The notes: generated from the letters alone by a model not told the origin. A DNA stretch of 64,000 nt from Massilibacteroides vaginae (GCF_900178525.1 NZ_FXDJ01000009.1:1324263-1388262), one strand, 5' to 3'. Counted from the first letter of the stretch, positions 19,330 through 29,409 are shown. Translations and numbers: made by a program.

Positions 19330-20141
19330 ACAGATAAGATTATATCAAATGGAGCTTGCATGAGTTCCGGATTGCGCAGATATACATCTGTCGGAAGCTC
19401 CATTTCAGAAACGTAATGAATGTAATTTTTAAGATTGGTAATTAAGGCTTTCTTTTGCTCCAAATCACCAAAAATGAACAGACGATCTTTTAGCTGATCC
19501 ATATCCGTTTGTTTCCACGTATAAGATATGAAATAAAGAGCGTCGTCCGGGGTTGAATATTCAAAAGAATTGAGGAATTTCAGTTCGCCACGCTTAAAGC
19601 AAGCGATGTCGATTGTTTTTTTGTTTAGAATCACATGCATTTGCCCTGAGAATGAAAGCTCGCTTTGTTGTTTCCATGTGTAACAAGGAAGAGCCATGTG
19701 ATGGATAAATTCCGGATTTACAAATGAACGGGAAAGAAATTCATACACTTCCTTTTCAAGGCCGAAGAGGATATGCCCTTGCCCGGAGAATAAAGGATTT
19801 GATATGCTTATTTCGGCCGGATTGAGAAAGGCGTACCGCATTAACTTATCCTTTTTTTCGTCGTTGTAATAGCTTTCAGGTACGTAGAGATAATCGGGTG
19901 CGAAGCAATAGATATTGATTTTCTTGTACGTCCAGGCGAGACATTCTTCCTCAAAAAAAGTCTCCTTAAGAAAAGTTGTGTAATCTCCCGAGCGATCGAA
20001 AGCGATATGGCGATAAAAGAAACTATTTCTCTTATCGGGTATAGTTCCAGAAAAAGAAAATCCATCCGGACTGATCCGGATGGATAAAATATATCTTTCT
20101 GAACTATTTATAGTTAACGTATCAGGGATACTGACCGCCAT
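19320..20141 (-). CDS. DUF3822 family protein
   Basis: A 273-residue soluble protein conserved in Bacteroidetes immediately upstream of rsmD, recognised by context and by its layout (SIRISPDGFSFSG start; ending DVYLRNPELMQAPFDIILSVCE). I recall an actin-like/hexokinase-like fold reported for the family but see no clear phosphate-binding motif, so function is open. It is coupled to rsmD by a 10-bp overlap and follows the anchored 208-residue protein by 18 bp, forming a three-gene operon. Confidence 0.8.
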   Translation of the reverse strand: MAVSIPDTLTINSSERYILSIRISPDGFSFSGTIPDKRNSFFYRHIAFDRSGDYTTFLKETFFEEECLAWTYKKINIYCFAPDYLYVPESYYNDEKKDKLMRYAFLNPAEISISNPLFSGQGHILFGLEKEVYEFLSRSFVNPEFIHHMALPCYTWKQQSELSFSGQMHVILNKKTIDIACFKRGELKFLNSFEYSTPDDALYFISYTWKQTDMDQLKDRLFIFGDLEQKKALITNLKNYIHYVSEMELPTDVYLRNPELMQAPFDIILSVCE

Positions 20142-20159
20142 ATAGGATAGTTTTATAGA

Positions 20160-20786
20160 TTATTCCCAGTTTCCTGCGTTGTTGTTGATCTCTGTTAATG
20201 AACCAACACGTAAGCCAGGGTATTTTTCGTATACTTCAGCCTGATGTTTGAGGTTGTAAAGTAGCTGAGCGTCAAGATCTCCTAAGTAGTCATCATATAA
20301 AACGCCACATTCGAATACTTTTACCGTATAACCTGTTCCCGAAAGAAGTGTTGCCGTGTCCATTTTGAAAGTTGTCTGTGTTCCAGGTACGAAACGCATT
20401 GAAGCTACATCATAATTGCTGCTGAAAATAGTGTCTTTAGCTGTTATCCATGAAGTGTCACGTCTGATAAGACCTTGTTTAACAGCTTCTTTTTCAGTCA
20501 TACCTTTTTCTAACTGTTCGTCTGTCAAAACACCTTCTTTAATGATAAACGGAAGTTTGTCTTCGTTTAGGAAACGAGCCAACTCATCAAACGATCCGGC
20601 ATGTGTACCGTATCTGTTTTTATATTCGATTTGAGCTTTACGAATTTCAATCAGGCGTGTGGTAATCGCAGTTTTACGCGCTTCACCTAAGTCTTCAAAT
20701 CGGACTTGAGTCATTACGCTTTCGTAACACATATAAGTCAACAGAGCAATTGCTGCGACTAATACAATTTGTAGTACAATTTTCAT
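20160..20786 (-). CDS. Conserved membrane-anchored protein of unknown function
   Basis: 208 residues with a single N-terminal transmembrane helix (about 4-22, VLQIVLVAAIALLTYMCYE) and a periplasmic domain starting with a helical RKTAITTRLIEIRKAQIEYKNRYG, a pseudopilin-like or pilin-fold-like pattern (long N-terminal helix followed by a small beta domain). No prepilin peptidase site is evident. First gene of the operon with DUF3822 and rsmD. Function unknown. Confidence 0.75.
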   Translation of the reverse strand: MKIVLQIVLVAAIALLTYMCYESVMTQVRFEDLGEARKTAITTRLIEIRKAQIEYKNRYGTHAGSFDELARFLNEDKLPFIIKEGVLTDEQLEKGMTEKEAVKQGLIRRDTSWITAKDTIFSSNYDVASMRFVPGTQTTFKMDTATLLSGTGYTVKVFECGVLYDDYLGDLDAQLLYNLKHQAEVYEKYPGLRVGSLTEINNNAGNWE

Positions 20787-20878
20787 GGTTATATTTTATT
20801 TTAATTTATTTCATCCGGCAAATTTAAAAAAGAATCTTTAATCCACTATCTTTATCACTAAAATTATTGTGTACAAAA

Positions 20879-22306
20879 ATGATAAATAGTTATTTGCGCA
20901 GCCAAGTTATACAAAATTTCTTACATACCCCTACTGAAAATCAATTTTTTGCTCTAAACAAGCTTTGTGACTTTTTATTAGCTCGTGAAAGTGACACCGT
21001 TTTTTTACTTACAGGATATGCCGGAACAGGAAAAACAACCTTGGTTTCTGCTTTGGTTAAGACAATGAAAGCGCTTAATCAGCCGAGAGTGCTGTTGGCT
21101 CCTACGGGAAGGGCTGCTAAAGTTTTTTCGTCTTACGCGGACGAACCGGCAAATACGATTCATAAGAAAATTTATCGTCAGAAATCTTTTGCGAATGAAG
21201 CAGGTGGTTTTGATTCTGCGTTTAATACGCATAAAGACACGCTTTTTGTGGTTGACGAGGCTTCTATGATTGCAAACGACGGTTTTGAGTTTTCTGTTTT
21301 TGGTACCGGACATTTATTGGACGACTTGATTCATTTCGTTTATTCCGGCGAGAACTGCCGTTTACTGTTGCTTGGTGATGTGGCTCAGCTTCCGCCAATA
21401 ACTCAGACTGAAAGTCCGGCTTTGAACGGAGATGTTTTAAGAGGATACGGACTAACGGTTTTTGACGCGTCATTGACTCAGGTGGTCAGGCAGGATACCG
21501 AATCCGGGATATTATTCAACGCGACGGCTATTCGCGACCATCTTAGTAAAAACGAAGTAGATCGGTTTCCCTTGCTTTTCACGAAAGGATACGATGATCT
21601 GCGATTAGTTTCCGGAGATGAACTGATTGAAACCATTTCTTCTTCCTACAGTTTGGATGGCGTAGAAGAAACGATGATCATTACCCGCTCGAACAAACGC
21701 GCCAACATCTACAATAACGGGATTCGTAATCGTATTCTGTATCGCGAAGAAGAACTCTCTTCCGGCGACCGTCTGATGGTGGTGCGGAATAATTATTTCT
21801 GGAGATCAAAAGAAAAACCGGGCGAAAAAGCCGTTAGTTTTATTGCTAATGGAGAAATTATTCAAGTGTTGCGTGTGAGGCGCACTTCCGAACTCTATGG
21901 TTTTCGTTTTGCCGATGTATTGGTGCGTTTTCAGGACGACGACACCGAGGCAGAAGTGAAAATACTGCTCGATACGTTGCAAACCGAAGCACCTGCTTTG
22001 CCGAAAGAATTGAGCGACCGTTTGTTTTATGCTGTATTGGAAGATTATGCCGACATAACCACGAAGTCGGGCAAAATGAAAAAACTTAAAGAAGACGTTT
22101 GGTACAACGCGCTACAGATAAAGTATGCCTATGCGATGACCTGCCACAAGGCGCAGGGCGGACAATGGATGAACGTTTTTCTGGATATCGGATATATAAC
22201 CGAAGAAATGCTGGGTGAAGATTTCTACCGTTGGCTGTATACGGCTCTGACACGGGCAACTCACCGGCTTTATTTCGTAAACCTACCCCGCGAATTCTTG
22301 GACTGA
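20879..22306 (+). CDS. RecD-like/AAA superfamily 1 DNA helicase
   Basis: About 475 residues. The ATG at 20,879 is preferred over the in-frame TTG at 20,867. Walker A is GYAGTGKTTLVSAL, Walker B LFVVDEASMI, with the RecD/PIF1 sequence GRAAKVFSSYADEPANTIHKKIY, and a C-terminal UvrD_C_2 motif (YAMTCHKAQGGQWMNVFLD ... YTALTRAT). This is the stand-alone RecD2-like ATPase common in Bacteroidales, a 5'-3' helicase probably in DNA repair. It is divergent from the DUF3822 operon over a 92-bp gap. Confidence 0.88.
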   Translation: MINSYLRSQVIQNFLHTPTENQFFALNKLCDFLLARESDTVFLLTGYAGTGKTTLVSALVKTMKALNQPRVLLAPTGRAAKVFSSYADEPANTIHKKIYRQKSFANEAGGFDSAFNTHKDTLFVVDEASMIANDGFEFSVFGTGHLLDDLIHFVYSGENCRLLLLGDVAQLPPITQTESPALNGDVLRGYGLTVFDASLTQVVRQDTESGILFNATAIRDHLSKNEVDRFPLLFTKGYDDLRLVSGDELIETISSSYSLDGVEETMIITRSNKRANIYNNGIRNRILYREEELSSGDRLMVVRNNYFWRSKEKPGEKAVSFIANGEIIQVLRVRRTSELYGFRFADVLVRFQDDDTEAEVKILLDTLQTEAPALPKELSDRLFYAVLEDYADITTKSGKMKKLKEDVWYNALQIKYAYAMTCHKAQGGQWMNVFLDIGYITEEMLGEDFYRWLYTALTRATHRLYFVNLPREFLD

Positions 22307-22387
22307 GATAGCGTTTATATTCATATACTTATGTTATCTTTGTAAAGAGGCATACGTATTATTCAGCTAAAATTATAAGATAAAGAT

Positions 22388-24574
22388 ATGACAAAGAATA
22401 GAAATAAATCAGGAAAGAAGAAAGATCAAGGAAAGGATGTGAAAAGCACGAAACCAAAAGCAGCACGTATGCGTAAAGAAGCCATGCTGAAAGCGATACT
22501 GTCCCTTTTTCATTCCTCTCCGAAAGAACCTTTTAATTACAAGCAGGTAAGCAAAATTATTGGTGTGGAGAATGCTGTTCAAAAGCTGCAGGTATCCGAT
22601 ATACTGTTCGATCTTTGTGCGGACGATGTAATCACGGAAATTGATCGTGGAAGATACAGACTGAATAGTCTGGGAACAGTAGCCATAGGCACATTTATGC
22701 GTCGGAGCAATGGGAAAAACTCTTTTATTCCCGAAGACGGAGGAAGCCCTGTGTTTGTGGCCGAACGCAATTCGCTTCATGCCATGGCCGGCGATAAGGT
22801 AAAAGTGCAATTACTTGCCAAACGCAGAGGTGCAGAGCCGGAAGCCGAAGTGCTTGAAGTGCTTGAGCGAAAAGAAAAAGTGTATGTCGGCAAACTACAG
22901 GTGGCCCGGGGCTTTGCCTTTCTGGTAACCGAAGATAAGACATTGGCTAACGATATATTTATCCCTAAAGAAAAACTGAACGGAGGTAAAAACGGAGATA
23001 AAGCGATTGTGCGTATTGTAGAATGGCCCGATGAAGCGAAAAATCCATTAGGAGAGGTAGTCGATATCCTCGGAACAGCCGGGCAGAACAATGCCGAGAT
23101 GCATGCAATTCTGGCAGAATTCGGTTTGCCTTATAAATATCCGGCATCAGTAGAAAAAGCCGCGGATAAAATACCCGAAGTGATTCCGCCTGAAGAGATC
23201 GCTAAACGGGAAGATTTCCGTGATGTGCTTACCTTTACCATCGACCCGAAAGACGCGAAAGATTTTGACGACGCGCTCTCATACCGTCTCTTGGAAAACG
23301 GAAATATAGAAGTAGGTGTTCATATTGCCGATGTTACGCATTACGTAACCCCCGGTAGTATTATTGATCGTGAAGCCGAAAGTCGCGCCACTTCCGTTTA
23401 TCTGGTAGACAGAACTATACCTATGCTTCCCGAACGGCTGTGCAATCAAATCTGTTCGCTTCGCCCCGATGAAGAAAAACTATGTTTTTCGACTATTCTT
23501 GAATTAGATAAAGAAGCGGAAGTAGTACATTCACGTATATGCCGGACAGTGATCAAGAGCGATCGTCGCTATACCTATGAAGATGCTCAGCAAGTGATTG
23601 AAACCGGTGAAGGAGAAAACAAAGAAGCGATTCTGGCTTTAGATGCTTTGGCAAAGAAAATACGCGCCCGTCGTTTTAAACAGGGGGCGATTAATTTTGA
23701 ACGCTATGAGGTTAAGTTTGAAATAGACGAAACCGGTAAACCGCTGAGCGTTTATTTTAAAGAATCCAAAGAAGCCAATAAACTGATTGAAGAATTTATG
23801 CTTTTAGCCAACCGCACCGTAGCCGAATTTGTTGGCAAAGTAAAAAAAGGACAGGCTAAGAAAACATTTGTGTACCGGATCCATGAATTGCCGGATCCTG
23901 AAAAAATGGAAAACTTCGCTTCGTTTATACGGCGCTTTGGCTATCGGTTGAAGACTGATGGAACGAAAAGTGAGGTTTCAAAAGGAATCAACAGCCTGTT
24001 GGACACTGTTCAGGGCAAACCGGAAGAAAACCTGATTGAAACAGTTGCTATCCGTGCGATGCAGAAGGCCAAATATTCTACCGATAATGTAGGTCATTAT
24101 GGCTTGGCGTTCGACTTCTATACTCATTTCACTTCTCCCATCCGTCGTTATCCGGATATGATGGTGCACCGTCTGTTGGAACGCTATTTGGTTGGCGGAC
24201 GAAGCGTGATAAAAAGTAAATATGAAGATGTATGCGAGCATTGTTCTACGATGGAGCAAACAGCAGCCAATGCGGAACGCGCCTCTATCAAATATAAACA
24301 AGTAGAGTTTATGAGTGATAAGCTCGGACGTATTTATGACGGTGTAATATCCGGAGTAACCGAATGGGGCATTTATGTAGAATTGAATGAAAACAAATGC
24401 GAAGGTTTAGTACCCATTCGTGATTTGGACGACGACTACTATGAATTTGATGAAAAAAACTATTGCCTTATCGGTCGTCGTAAAAAACGCCAATATCGTT
24501 TAGGAGATGCGATCACCATCAAAGTGGCACAAGCAAATCTGGAACGAAAACAGCTCGATTTTATGATGGTTTAA
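22388..24574 (+). CDS. rnr: Ribonuclease R
   Basis: A 728-residue 3'-5' exoribonuclease. Order: basic N-terminal tail (RNKSGKKKDQGKDVKSTKPK), winged-helix-like part, cold-shock OB domains, RNB catalytic domain with DPKDAKDFDDALSY (about residues 286-300, metal-binding Asp residues) and RAMQKAKYST...HYGLAFDFYTHFTSPIRRYPD, and a C-terminal S1 domain (GVISGVTEWGIYVEL). It degrades structured RNA. A -7 box TATCTTTG lies at 22,335-22,342. Confidence 0.96.
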   Translation: MTKNRNKSGKKKDQGKDVKSTKPKAARMRKEAMLKAILSLFHSSPKEPFNYKQVSKIIGVENAVQKLQVSDILFDLCADDVITEIDRGRYRLNSLGTVAIGTFMRRSNGKNSFIPEDGGSPVFVAERNSLHAMAGDKVKVQLLAKRRGAEPEAEVLEVLERKEKVYVGKLQVARGFAFLVTEDKTLANDIFIPKEKLNGGKNGDKAIVRIVEWPDEAKNPLGEVVDILGTAGQNNAEMHAILAEFGLPYKYPASVEKAADKIPEVIPPEEIAKREDFRDVLTFTIDPKDAKDFDDALSYRLLENGNIEVGVHIADVTHYVTPGSIIDREAESRATSVYLVDRTIPMLPERLCNQICSLRPDEEKLCFSTILELDKEAEVVHSRICRTVIKSDRRYTYEDAQQVIETGEGENKEAILALDALAKKIRARRFKQGAINFERYEVKFEIDETGKPLSVYFKESKEANKLIEEFMLLANRTVAEFVGKVKKGQAKKTFVYRIHELPDPEKMENFASFIRRFGYRLKTDGTKSEVSKGINSLLDTVQGKPEENLIETVAIRAMQKAKYSTDNVGHYGLAFDFYTHFTSPIRRYPDMMVHRLLERYLVGGRSVIKSKYEDVCEHCSTMEQTAANAERASIKYKQVEFMSDKLGRIYDGVISGVTEWGIYVELNENKCEGLVPIRDLDDDYYEFDEKNYCLIGRRKKRQYRLGDAITIKVAQANLERKQLDFMMV

Positions 24575-24646
24575 CCCCTGAAAAAGAGCTTTTGGAGAGT
24601 GTTTTGTATCTTGCTGTAAATCAGCATACTTGACAACCCTAAAAAC

Positions 24647-24695
24647 ATAAAGGTTATTTTTTCAAACATAAAGGTTATTTTTTGAAAAATAAAGG
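24647..24695 (-). repeat. 21-bp-period CCTTTAT repeat, locus 2 (three units)
   Basis: ATAAAGG (the minus-strand CCTTTAT) occurs at 24,647, 24,668 and 24,689, exactly 21 bp apart. Read on the minus strand the order is one TCCTTTAT unit then two ACCTTTATGTTT units, the same polarity as at the other loci. Confidence 0.85.
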
Positions 24696-24787
24696 ATATA
24701 TTTTTTTTGATATAGTAATGTGAAAAATCACCTCCATTCACCTCCTCATAAGCCGATTGTATATTAACAATCAGCACAACAATCCCC

Positions 24788-24862
24788 TGTCATGCTGAGC
24801 TTGTCGAAGCATCTCATCCTGTCTGACTATTATCCAACGAAGTTTTATGCGGAGATTCTGGA
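24788..24862 (+). repeat. Dispersed GTCATCCTGAGC-type repeat, diverged copy
   Basis: TGTCATGCTGAGCTTGTCGA, then AGCATCTCAT, then TGTCTGACTATTAT and TGCGGAGATTCTGG align along about 75 bp with the copy starting at 41,616. It lacks the CTTCGGTCGGAATGACA end present in the 41.6-kb copy. Confidence 0.8.
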
Positions 24863-24866
24863 CAAA

Positions 24867-24894
24867 AAGGCTACCCCAATTTTGGAGTAGCCTT
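24867..24894. terminator. Bidirectional terminator between rnr and dusB
   Basis: Stem AAGGCTAC-CCCAA / TTGG-AGTAGCCTT with one mismatch and a tight loop, preceded by an A-run and followed by T-containing sequence. It suits either convergent gene, though it lies 290 bp past rnr. Confidence 0.65.
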
Positions 24895-25104
24895 ATCTGT
24901 CAGCCGGAGTCTTCTATCCAACTGTTTTTGATTTTCCGGAATGGATCTCACGATTTGTTCCGAAGAATGAGTTGTTAACCTTATATCTAAAATACTATGA
25001 AAAAAACTCGAAACAAAGGTAAATTAAATTTGTGTAACAAGTACGCTATATTGCGTATTCTTCTTTAAAAAGATTTTAGATAAAGGATTTATAGTTAGAT
25101 CGTT

Positions 25105-26094
25105 CTAAACTTCTAATTGATATTTTTCGGGAATTTCGTCAATTATACTAAACAGTTCTTCTACTGTAGCTGCCCGCAACATCGCAACCCGTGTGGCTTT
25201 AAAATCGGCTAATCCCTTGAATAAGGGGGTTGCCGCTAAATGGCGACGGATATGTAGAATGCCACGACGTTCGTCTAATCGCGCAATGCTTTGATTGACT
25301 TGCTCTTTGAGTATGCTTAAATACCATTGGAAGGATTCGGGCGGAAGCTCTTCGCCGGTTTTTAAAAAATGCTTTACTTCGCGGAAAATCCAAGGTCTTC
25401 CTATACTGCCTCGTCCTATCATAACGCCATCAACGCCGTAAGTGTCGAAGCGTTCCTTGCAACCGGCTGCCGAAGTAACATCTCCGTTTCCGATAATGGG
25501 AATGTGCATGCGGGGATTTTCTTTTACTTTACCGATCAAAGTCCAGTCGGCTTCACCGGTGTACATCTGGCTGCGTGTGCGTCCGTGGATAGAAAGCGCG
25601 GCTATGCCGCAATCTTGCAACTGCTCGGCAAGTTCTACGATGATCTGATTGTCTACATCCCAGCCCAGCCGGGTTTTGACCGTTACGGGGATGTTGATAG
25701 CTTTCACCACTTCGCGTGTGATATCAAGCATAAGAGGAACATTGCGGAGCATGCCGGAGCCGGCACCTTTTCCGGCGACTTTCTTTACCGGACAGCCAAA
25801 ATTTATATCTAAAATATCGGGTTTTGCTTCTTCGCAAATCCGTGCCGCTTCTACCATAGAGTCTACTTCGCGACCGTATATTTGTATGGCAACGGGGCGT
25901 TCTTCTTCCGAAACGATGAGTTTTTCCTTTGTTTTGCTTACATGGCGTATCAGTGCGTCGGATGACACAAATTCCGTATATACCATATCGGCTCCGAATC
26001 GTTTGCACATCAAACGGAAAGCGATGTCGGTTACATCTTCCATCGGTGCTAAAAACACGGGGCGTTCGCCTAAATCTATATTACCTATTTTCAT
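25105..26094 (-). CDS. dusB: tRNA-dihydrouridine synthase B
   Basis: A 329-residue FMN enzyme reducing uridine to dihydrouridine in the tRNA D-loop. The TIM barrel begins GERPVFLAPMEDVTDIAFR; the active-site Cys is in DINFGCPVKKVAGKGAGSGML; the FMN phosphate site is VMIGRGSIGRPWIF; and LSIHGRTRSQMYTG is a Dus hallmark. C-terminal helical RNA-binding part HIRRHLAATPLFKGL. Its neighbour on the same strand upstream is the PiT transporter, 78 bp away. Confidence 0.95.
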   Translation of the reverse strand: MKIGNIDLGERPVFLAPMEDVTDIAFRLMCKRFGADMVYTEFVSSDALIRHVSKTKEKLIVSEEERPVAIQIYGREVDSMVEAARICEEAKPDILDINFGCPVKKVAGKGAGSGMLRNVPLMLDITREVVKAINIPVTVKTRLGWDVDNQIIVELAEQLQDCGIAALSIHGRTRSQMYTGEADWTLIGKVKENPRMHIPIIGNGDVTSAAGCKERFDTYGVDGVMIGRGSIGRPWIFREVKHFLKTGEELPPESFQWYLSILKEQVNQSIARLDERRGILHIRRHLAATPLFKGLADFKATRVAMLRAATVEELFSIIDEIPEKYQLEV

Positions 26095-26172
26095 AACCTG
26101 CTTTTTCTTTTGAGCAGCAAAGATACGGATTTTGTCTGAACTCCTTACTGCTCAAAGGATACGGCGGGGCTA

Positions 26173-27243
26173 TTAAAGGCCTATCAAAGAAATGATGTAG
26201 TAGGTTACAGCGGCAAGTACCGCGCTGACAGGAATTGTTAGAATCCAGGCCCAAAGCAGATTGATCGTAACTCCCCAGCGTACGGCAGAAAGTCGCTTAA
26301 CGGCTCCTACACCCATAATACTACCCGTAATTACGTGCGTAGTACTTACCGGTATCGCGAATATTTCAGCGATAAACAGGGTGATGGCACTGGCCGTTTG
26401 TGAAGTAAACCCTTCAGTCGGTGTTATTTTAGTGATCTTATTGCCCATTGTTTTCATGATCTTCCATCCGCCGCCCATTGTTCCGAGGGCAATAGCGGAG
26501 AAACAAGCCAAGGCAATCCAGATGTGTTCATTCATGGCGGCAGTAGCAATGTCGCCGTCATGTGCCGCGATGGAAGCTTCGGAAACTTCCATCCATGCCG
26601 GAAGATCTAAAATCTGATTGGAGGCTAGCGCTACGGCTATTACTCCCATCACTTTTTGCGAGTCGTTCAGTCCGTGACCAACACTCAGCAGGGCAGATGA
26701 AACAAGTTGTAATCCCTTAAACCACCGTTCGGCTTTGCTGGGCTTGGCCCCTTTCGCTAAGTGGTAGGTGATAATGGTGATGATGTTTCCCGCCACCATT
26801 CCGATGAGTGGAGCCAGAATTATAAAAGATGCGATTTTCAGTACTGTAGAAGCATGTACCGCATCAAATCCACCGCCTGCTATTGCTGCTCCGGCTAATC
26901 CCCCGATCAGGGTGTGAGATGATGAAGAGGGAATACCTAATCGCCATGTGAGCAGGTTCCATATAATTGCTGCGATCAGTGCGGCAATAAGAATAGTAGA
27001 AGGATTACCTACCTGATCCAGAATTACAGTTTTAGAAACTGTGCTGGCAATCCCGAATCCTTGAATAATATATTTCGCAATGAAAAAGGCGACAAAATTA
27101 AAGGCTGCTGCCCAAAGTACCGCCTGGAAAGGGCTCAATACGCGTGTGGAAACAACGGTTGCTATTGAGTTTGCCGCGTCATGAAATCCGTTGATAAAGT
27201 CAAAAATGATCGCCAGAACGATAATCGTGATCAGTAGTGTCAT
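26173..27243 (-). CDS. pit: PiT-family inorganic phosphate transporter
   Basis: A 356-residue inner-membrane permease with about ten hydrophobic helices and the duplicated PiT signature: FDFINGFHDAANSIATVVSTR near the N-terminus and VSSALLSVGHGLNDSQKVMGV in the middle, plus GIPSSSSHTLIGGLAG and AIPVSTTHVITGSIMGVG. It takes up metal-phosphate or sodium/proton-coupled phosphate. It is 13 bp downstream of the DUF47 gene, a standard pit-pairing. Confidence 0.95.
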   Translation of the reverse strand: MTLLITIIVLAIIFDFINGFHDAANSIATVVSTRVLSPFQAVLWAAAFNFVAFFIAKYIIQGFGIASTVSKTVILDQVGNPSTILIAALIAAIIWNLLTWRLGIPSSSSHTLIGGLAGAAIAGGGFDAVHASTVLKIASFIILAPLIGMVAGNIITIITYHLAKGAKPSKAERWFKGLQLVSSALLSVGHGLNDSQKVMGVIAVALASNQILDLPAWMEVSEASIAAHDGDIATAAMNEHIWIALACFSAIALGTMGGGWKIMKTMGNKITKITPTEGFTSQTASAITLFIAEIFAIPVSTTHVITGSIMGVGAVKRLSAVRWGVTINLLWAWILTIPVSAVLAAVTYYIISLIGL

Positions 27244-27256
27244 AGTTTTCTTTTTA

Positions 27257-27907
27257 TCAGGCGTATTTTACAAGGATAGACTTTAATACTTTACCAATGT
27301 TATTGATCTTATTTGCCGACTTCTCTAACTCCTGGATTATTTCTTTCAGTTTGATCAGTTCAACCGTATTGGTTTCGTGTTTAAACAAGGCGATGATGCC
27401 GTCTTCATAAACAATGTCGGCCTTCTCTTCTAATCTTTTGATTTCACGGCAATGTTCACGAAACTGCTTGTCTGTTTTTTTCATGATTGAAAGTTCTCCT
27501 ACCGCAGATTGAACTTCAACAGTAGCTTGGCGTACAATATCCGATAATGCGGCTGTACATTCCGGCAGATGATGCGGGTCGTACAGTAAAACCTTATGCG
27601 CGGCCCGGTTGATCGCATCAATCGAATCGTCGATTTCTTCGGTCAGTTCGTAAATGTCTTCACGGTCGAACGGGGTGATGAACGTTTCATTAAGGGCTTT
27701 AAATACGCGCCCTGTTACTTTATCACCTTTTACTTCTTCTGCTTTAATCAGACCGCAAAGTTCCACACGGTCTACGTTTCCTTTTTGATCAAAAAGCTGT
27801 GTTAATAATTCTGCAGAATGAACCAACACGTTGCTTGCTTCAGACAACATGGGTAAGAACTTAATGTCCTTCGGAGCAAAGAAGCTCAATAAACTGTTTG
27901 TTTTCAT
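27257..27907 (-). CDS. DUF47/PhoU-like phosphate transport accessory protein
   Basis: 216 residues, all-helical, with the DUF47 sequence FLPMLSEASNVLVHSAELL near the start and IDDSIDAINRAAHKVLLYDP in the middle. Family members (often called Pit accessory protein) sit next to PiT permeases and are proposed to regulate them. Cotranscribed with the PiT gene (13-bp gap, this gene first). Confidence 0.92.
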   Translation of the reverse strand: MKTNSLLSFFAPKDIKFLPMLSEASNVLVHSAELLTQLFDQKGNVDRVELCGLIKAEEVKGDKVTGRVFKALNETFITPFDREDIYELTEEIDDSIDAINRAAHKVLLYDPHHLPECTAALSDIVRQATVEVQSAVGELSIMKKTDKQFREHCREIKRLEEKADIVYEDGIIALFKHETNTVELIKLKEIIQELEKSANKINNIGKVLKSILVKYA

Positions 27908-28112
27908 TATAGATTGTTTTGTTTATTCACATACAAAAAGAATGACCAAAAGGTCGGCAAACTACTCTTTTTTCAGGTGGAAGTTCGATAAAATTCTCCC
28001 ATTTTGTCAGTAAATCGGTTCAAAAATAGAATATTAATTCAAATAATCGGTTATACACGCAATTCTTTTTGTCAGAGCGTGCTACCTTTGTAGGTCATAA
28101 ACAATAACGACA

Positions 28113-29324
28113 ATGGAAAATAATCAACACATGAACAAGGTACAAGCCAGATATGCTGTCCTTACTTTTTTTCTGGCACAGGGTCTGTGCTTTTCTTCCT
28201 GGGCAAGCCGTATTCCGGATATTAAAGAAGTTTTTGCCGCCGATTATCTTTTTTATTGGGGGCTTATTTTATTCCTCATTCCTGTAGGAAAATTTCTTGC
28301 CATACCTTTGGCCGGTTATCTGGTGACGAAGCTTAGCAGCAGCGTGATGGTGAAATTCAGTATTGCCGGCTATGCGCTGTCTTTATTGGCTATCGGCTGG
28401 GTGCCTTCAATCTATCTGCTGGGTGTGTTCTTGTTTAGTTTTGGAATATTCTGGAACCTGTGTGATATTTCGTTGAATACGCAGGGCATTGCTATAGAAC
28501 GGGCTTATGGGCGCACCATTATCGCCTCTTTTCACGGGGGATGGAGTCTGGCTGCTTGCCTGGGCGCGCTGATTGGATTCGGAATGATTGTTTGGGAAGT
28601 TTCGCCGGCTTACCATTTCACGTTGATTGCTTTGTTGATCGGTGTTATCTTACTGATCAGCGGACGCTATTTGAGTAACGATCGCCCGGAAGAGACTGTC
28701 GCGGAAACCGATGGTAAACCGGAAAAACCCTGGTTCCTGAAAAAGCCTGAACCTCTTTTATTGCAGTTGGGACTGGTCGGTTTGTTTGCCTTAGTAATTG
28801 AAGGAGCCATGTTCGACTGGAGTGGCGTTTATTTCGAGTCTGTACTGCAAGTGCCTAAATCTATGCAAATCGGATTTCTGGTCTTTATGGTTATGATGAC
28901 AGTAGGACGATTCCTTACAAACTATGCTTACGGTTTGATGGGCAAACGAAAAGTGTTGCAGCTTGCGGGAACGTTTATCTTCCTGGGTTTCTTTACGACC
29001 GCTTTTATTGCCGGATTTTTTGAAGGAATGACAGCTAAGGTAGTGGTGAATTCCTTGGGATTTATGTTGGTAGGATTGGGTATATCCTGTATTGTACCCA
29101 CCAATTATAGTTTTGTTGGAGCCAAATCCAAAACCCCTGTAGGCATTGCGTTGACGATACTCTCCAGTATCAGTTTTATCGGTTCGCTAATAGCTCCTTT
29201 GTTGATCGGTGGTATATCACAATTGTTCAATATGCAATATGCTTATATGGTAGTAGGGTTGATGGGACTTTGCATCGTATTGATGGTTACATTCAGTGAT
29301 GCGTATAAATCGGATGAGGTGTAA
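28113..29324 (+). CDS. MFS transporter (YbjJ-like)
   Basis: A 403-residue transporter with twelve predicted membrane helices and a soluble loop of about 25 residues in the middle (SNDRPEETVAETDGKPEKPW). The N-terminus YAVLTFFLAQGLCFSSWASRIPDIK resembles the YbjJ/fucose-permease-like branch of the major facilitator superfamily. Substrate unknown. A -7 box TACCTTTG is at 28,083-28,090. A bidirectional terminator follows. Confidence 0.85.
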   Translation: MENNQHMNKVQARYAVLTFFLAQGLCFSSWASRIPDIKEVFAADYLFYWGLILFLIPVGKFLAIPLAGYLVTKLSSSVMVKFSIAGYALSLLAIGWVPSIYLLGVFLFSFGIFWNLCDISLNTQGIAIERAYGRTIIASFHGGWSLAACLGALIGFGMIVWEVSPAYHFTLIALLIGVILLISGRYLSNDRPEETVAETDGKPEKPWFLKKPEPLLLQLGLVGLFALVIEGAMFDWSGVYFESVLQVPKSMQIGFLVFMVMMTVGRFLTNYAYGLMGKRKVLQLAGTFIFLGFFTTAFIAGFFEGMTAKVVVNSLGFMLVGLGISCIVPTNYSFVGAKSKTPVGIALTILSSISFIGSLIAPLLIGGISQLFNMQYAYMVVGLMGLCIVLMVTFSDAYKSDEV

Positions 29325-29346
29325 GCCGGATCCAGAACAGGAAAAA

Positions 29347-29384
29347 GGGTGTATCAAAAGTAATATAAACCTATTGATACACCC
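29347..29384. terminator. Bidirectional terminator between MFS transporter and PfkB kinase
   Basis: Perfect 11-bp stem GGGTGTATCAA / TTGATACACCC with a 16-nt loop, between convergent genes. Confidence 0.75.
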
Positions 29385-29409
29385 CCATATAAAGAAACCG
29401 GAACTGTCT

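Larger units (their letters stand above)
24575..25104. other. 530-bp gene-free convergent intergenic region
   Basis: Between rnr (plus) and dusB (minus). Contents: three-unit 21-bp repeat (24,647-24,695), a diverged copy of the dispersed GTCATCCTGAGC module (24,788-24,862), a bidirectional terminator (24,867-24,894), then about 200 bp in which I see nothing recognisable. Confidence 0.8.

Noticed and set aside
25649-26113. 154-codon plus-strand ORF across dusB
   Set aside because: Antisense to conserved dusB, with no promoter or motif.
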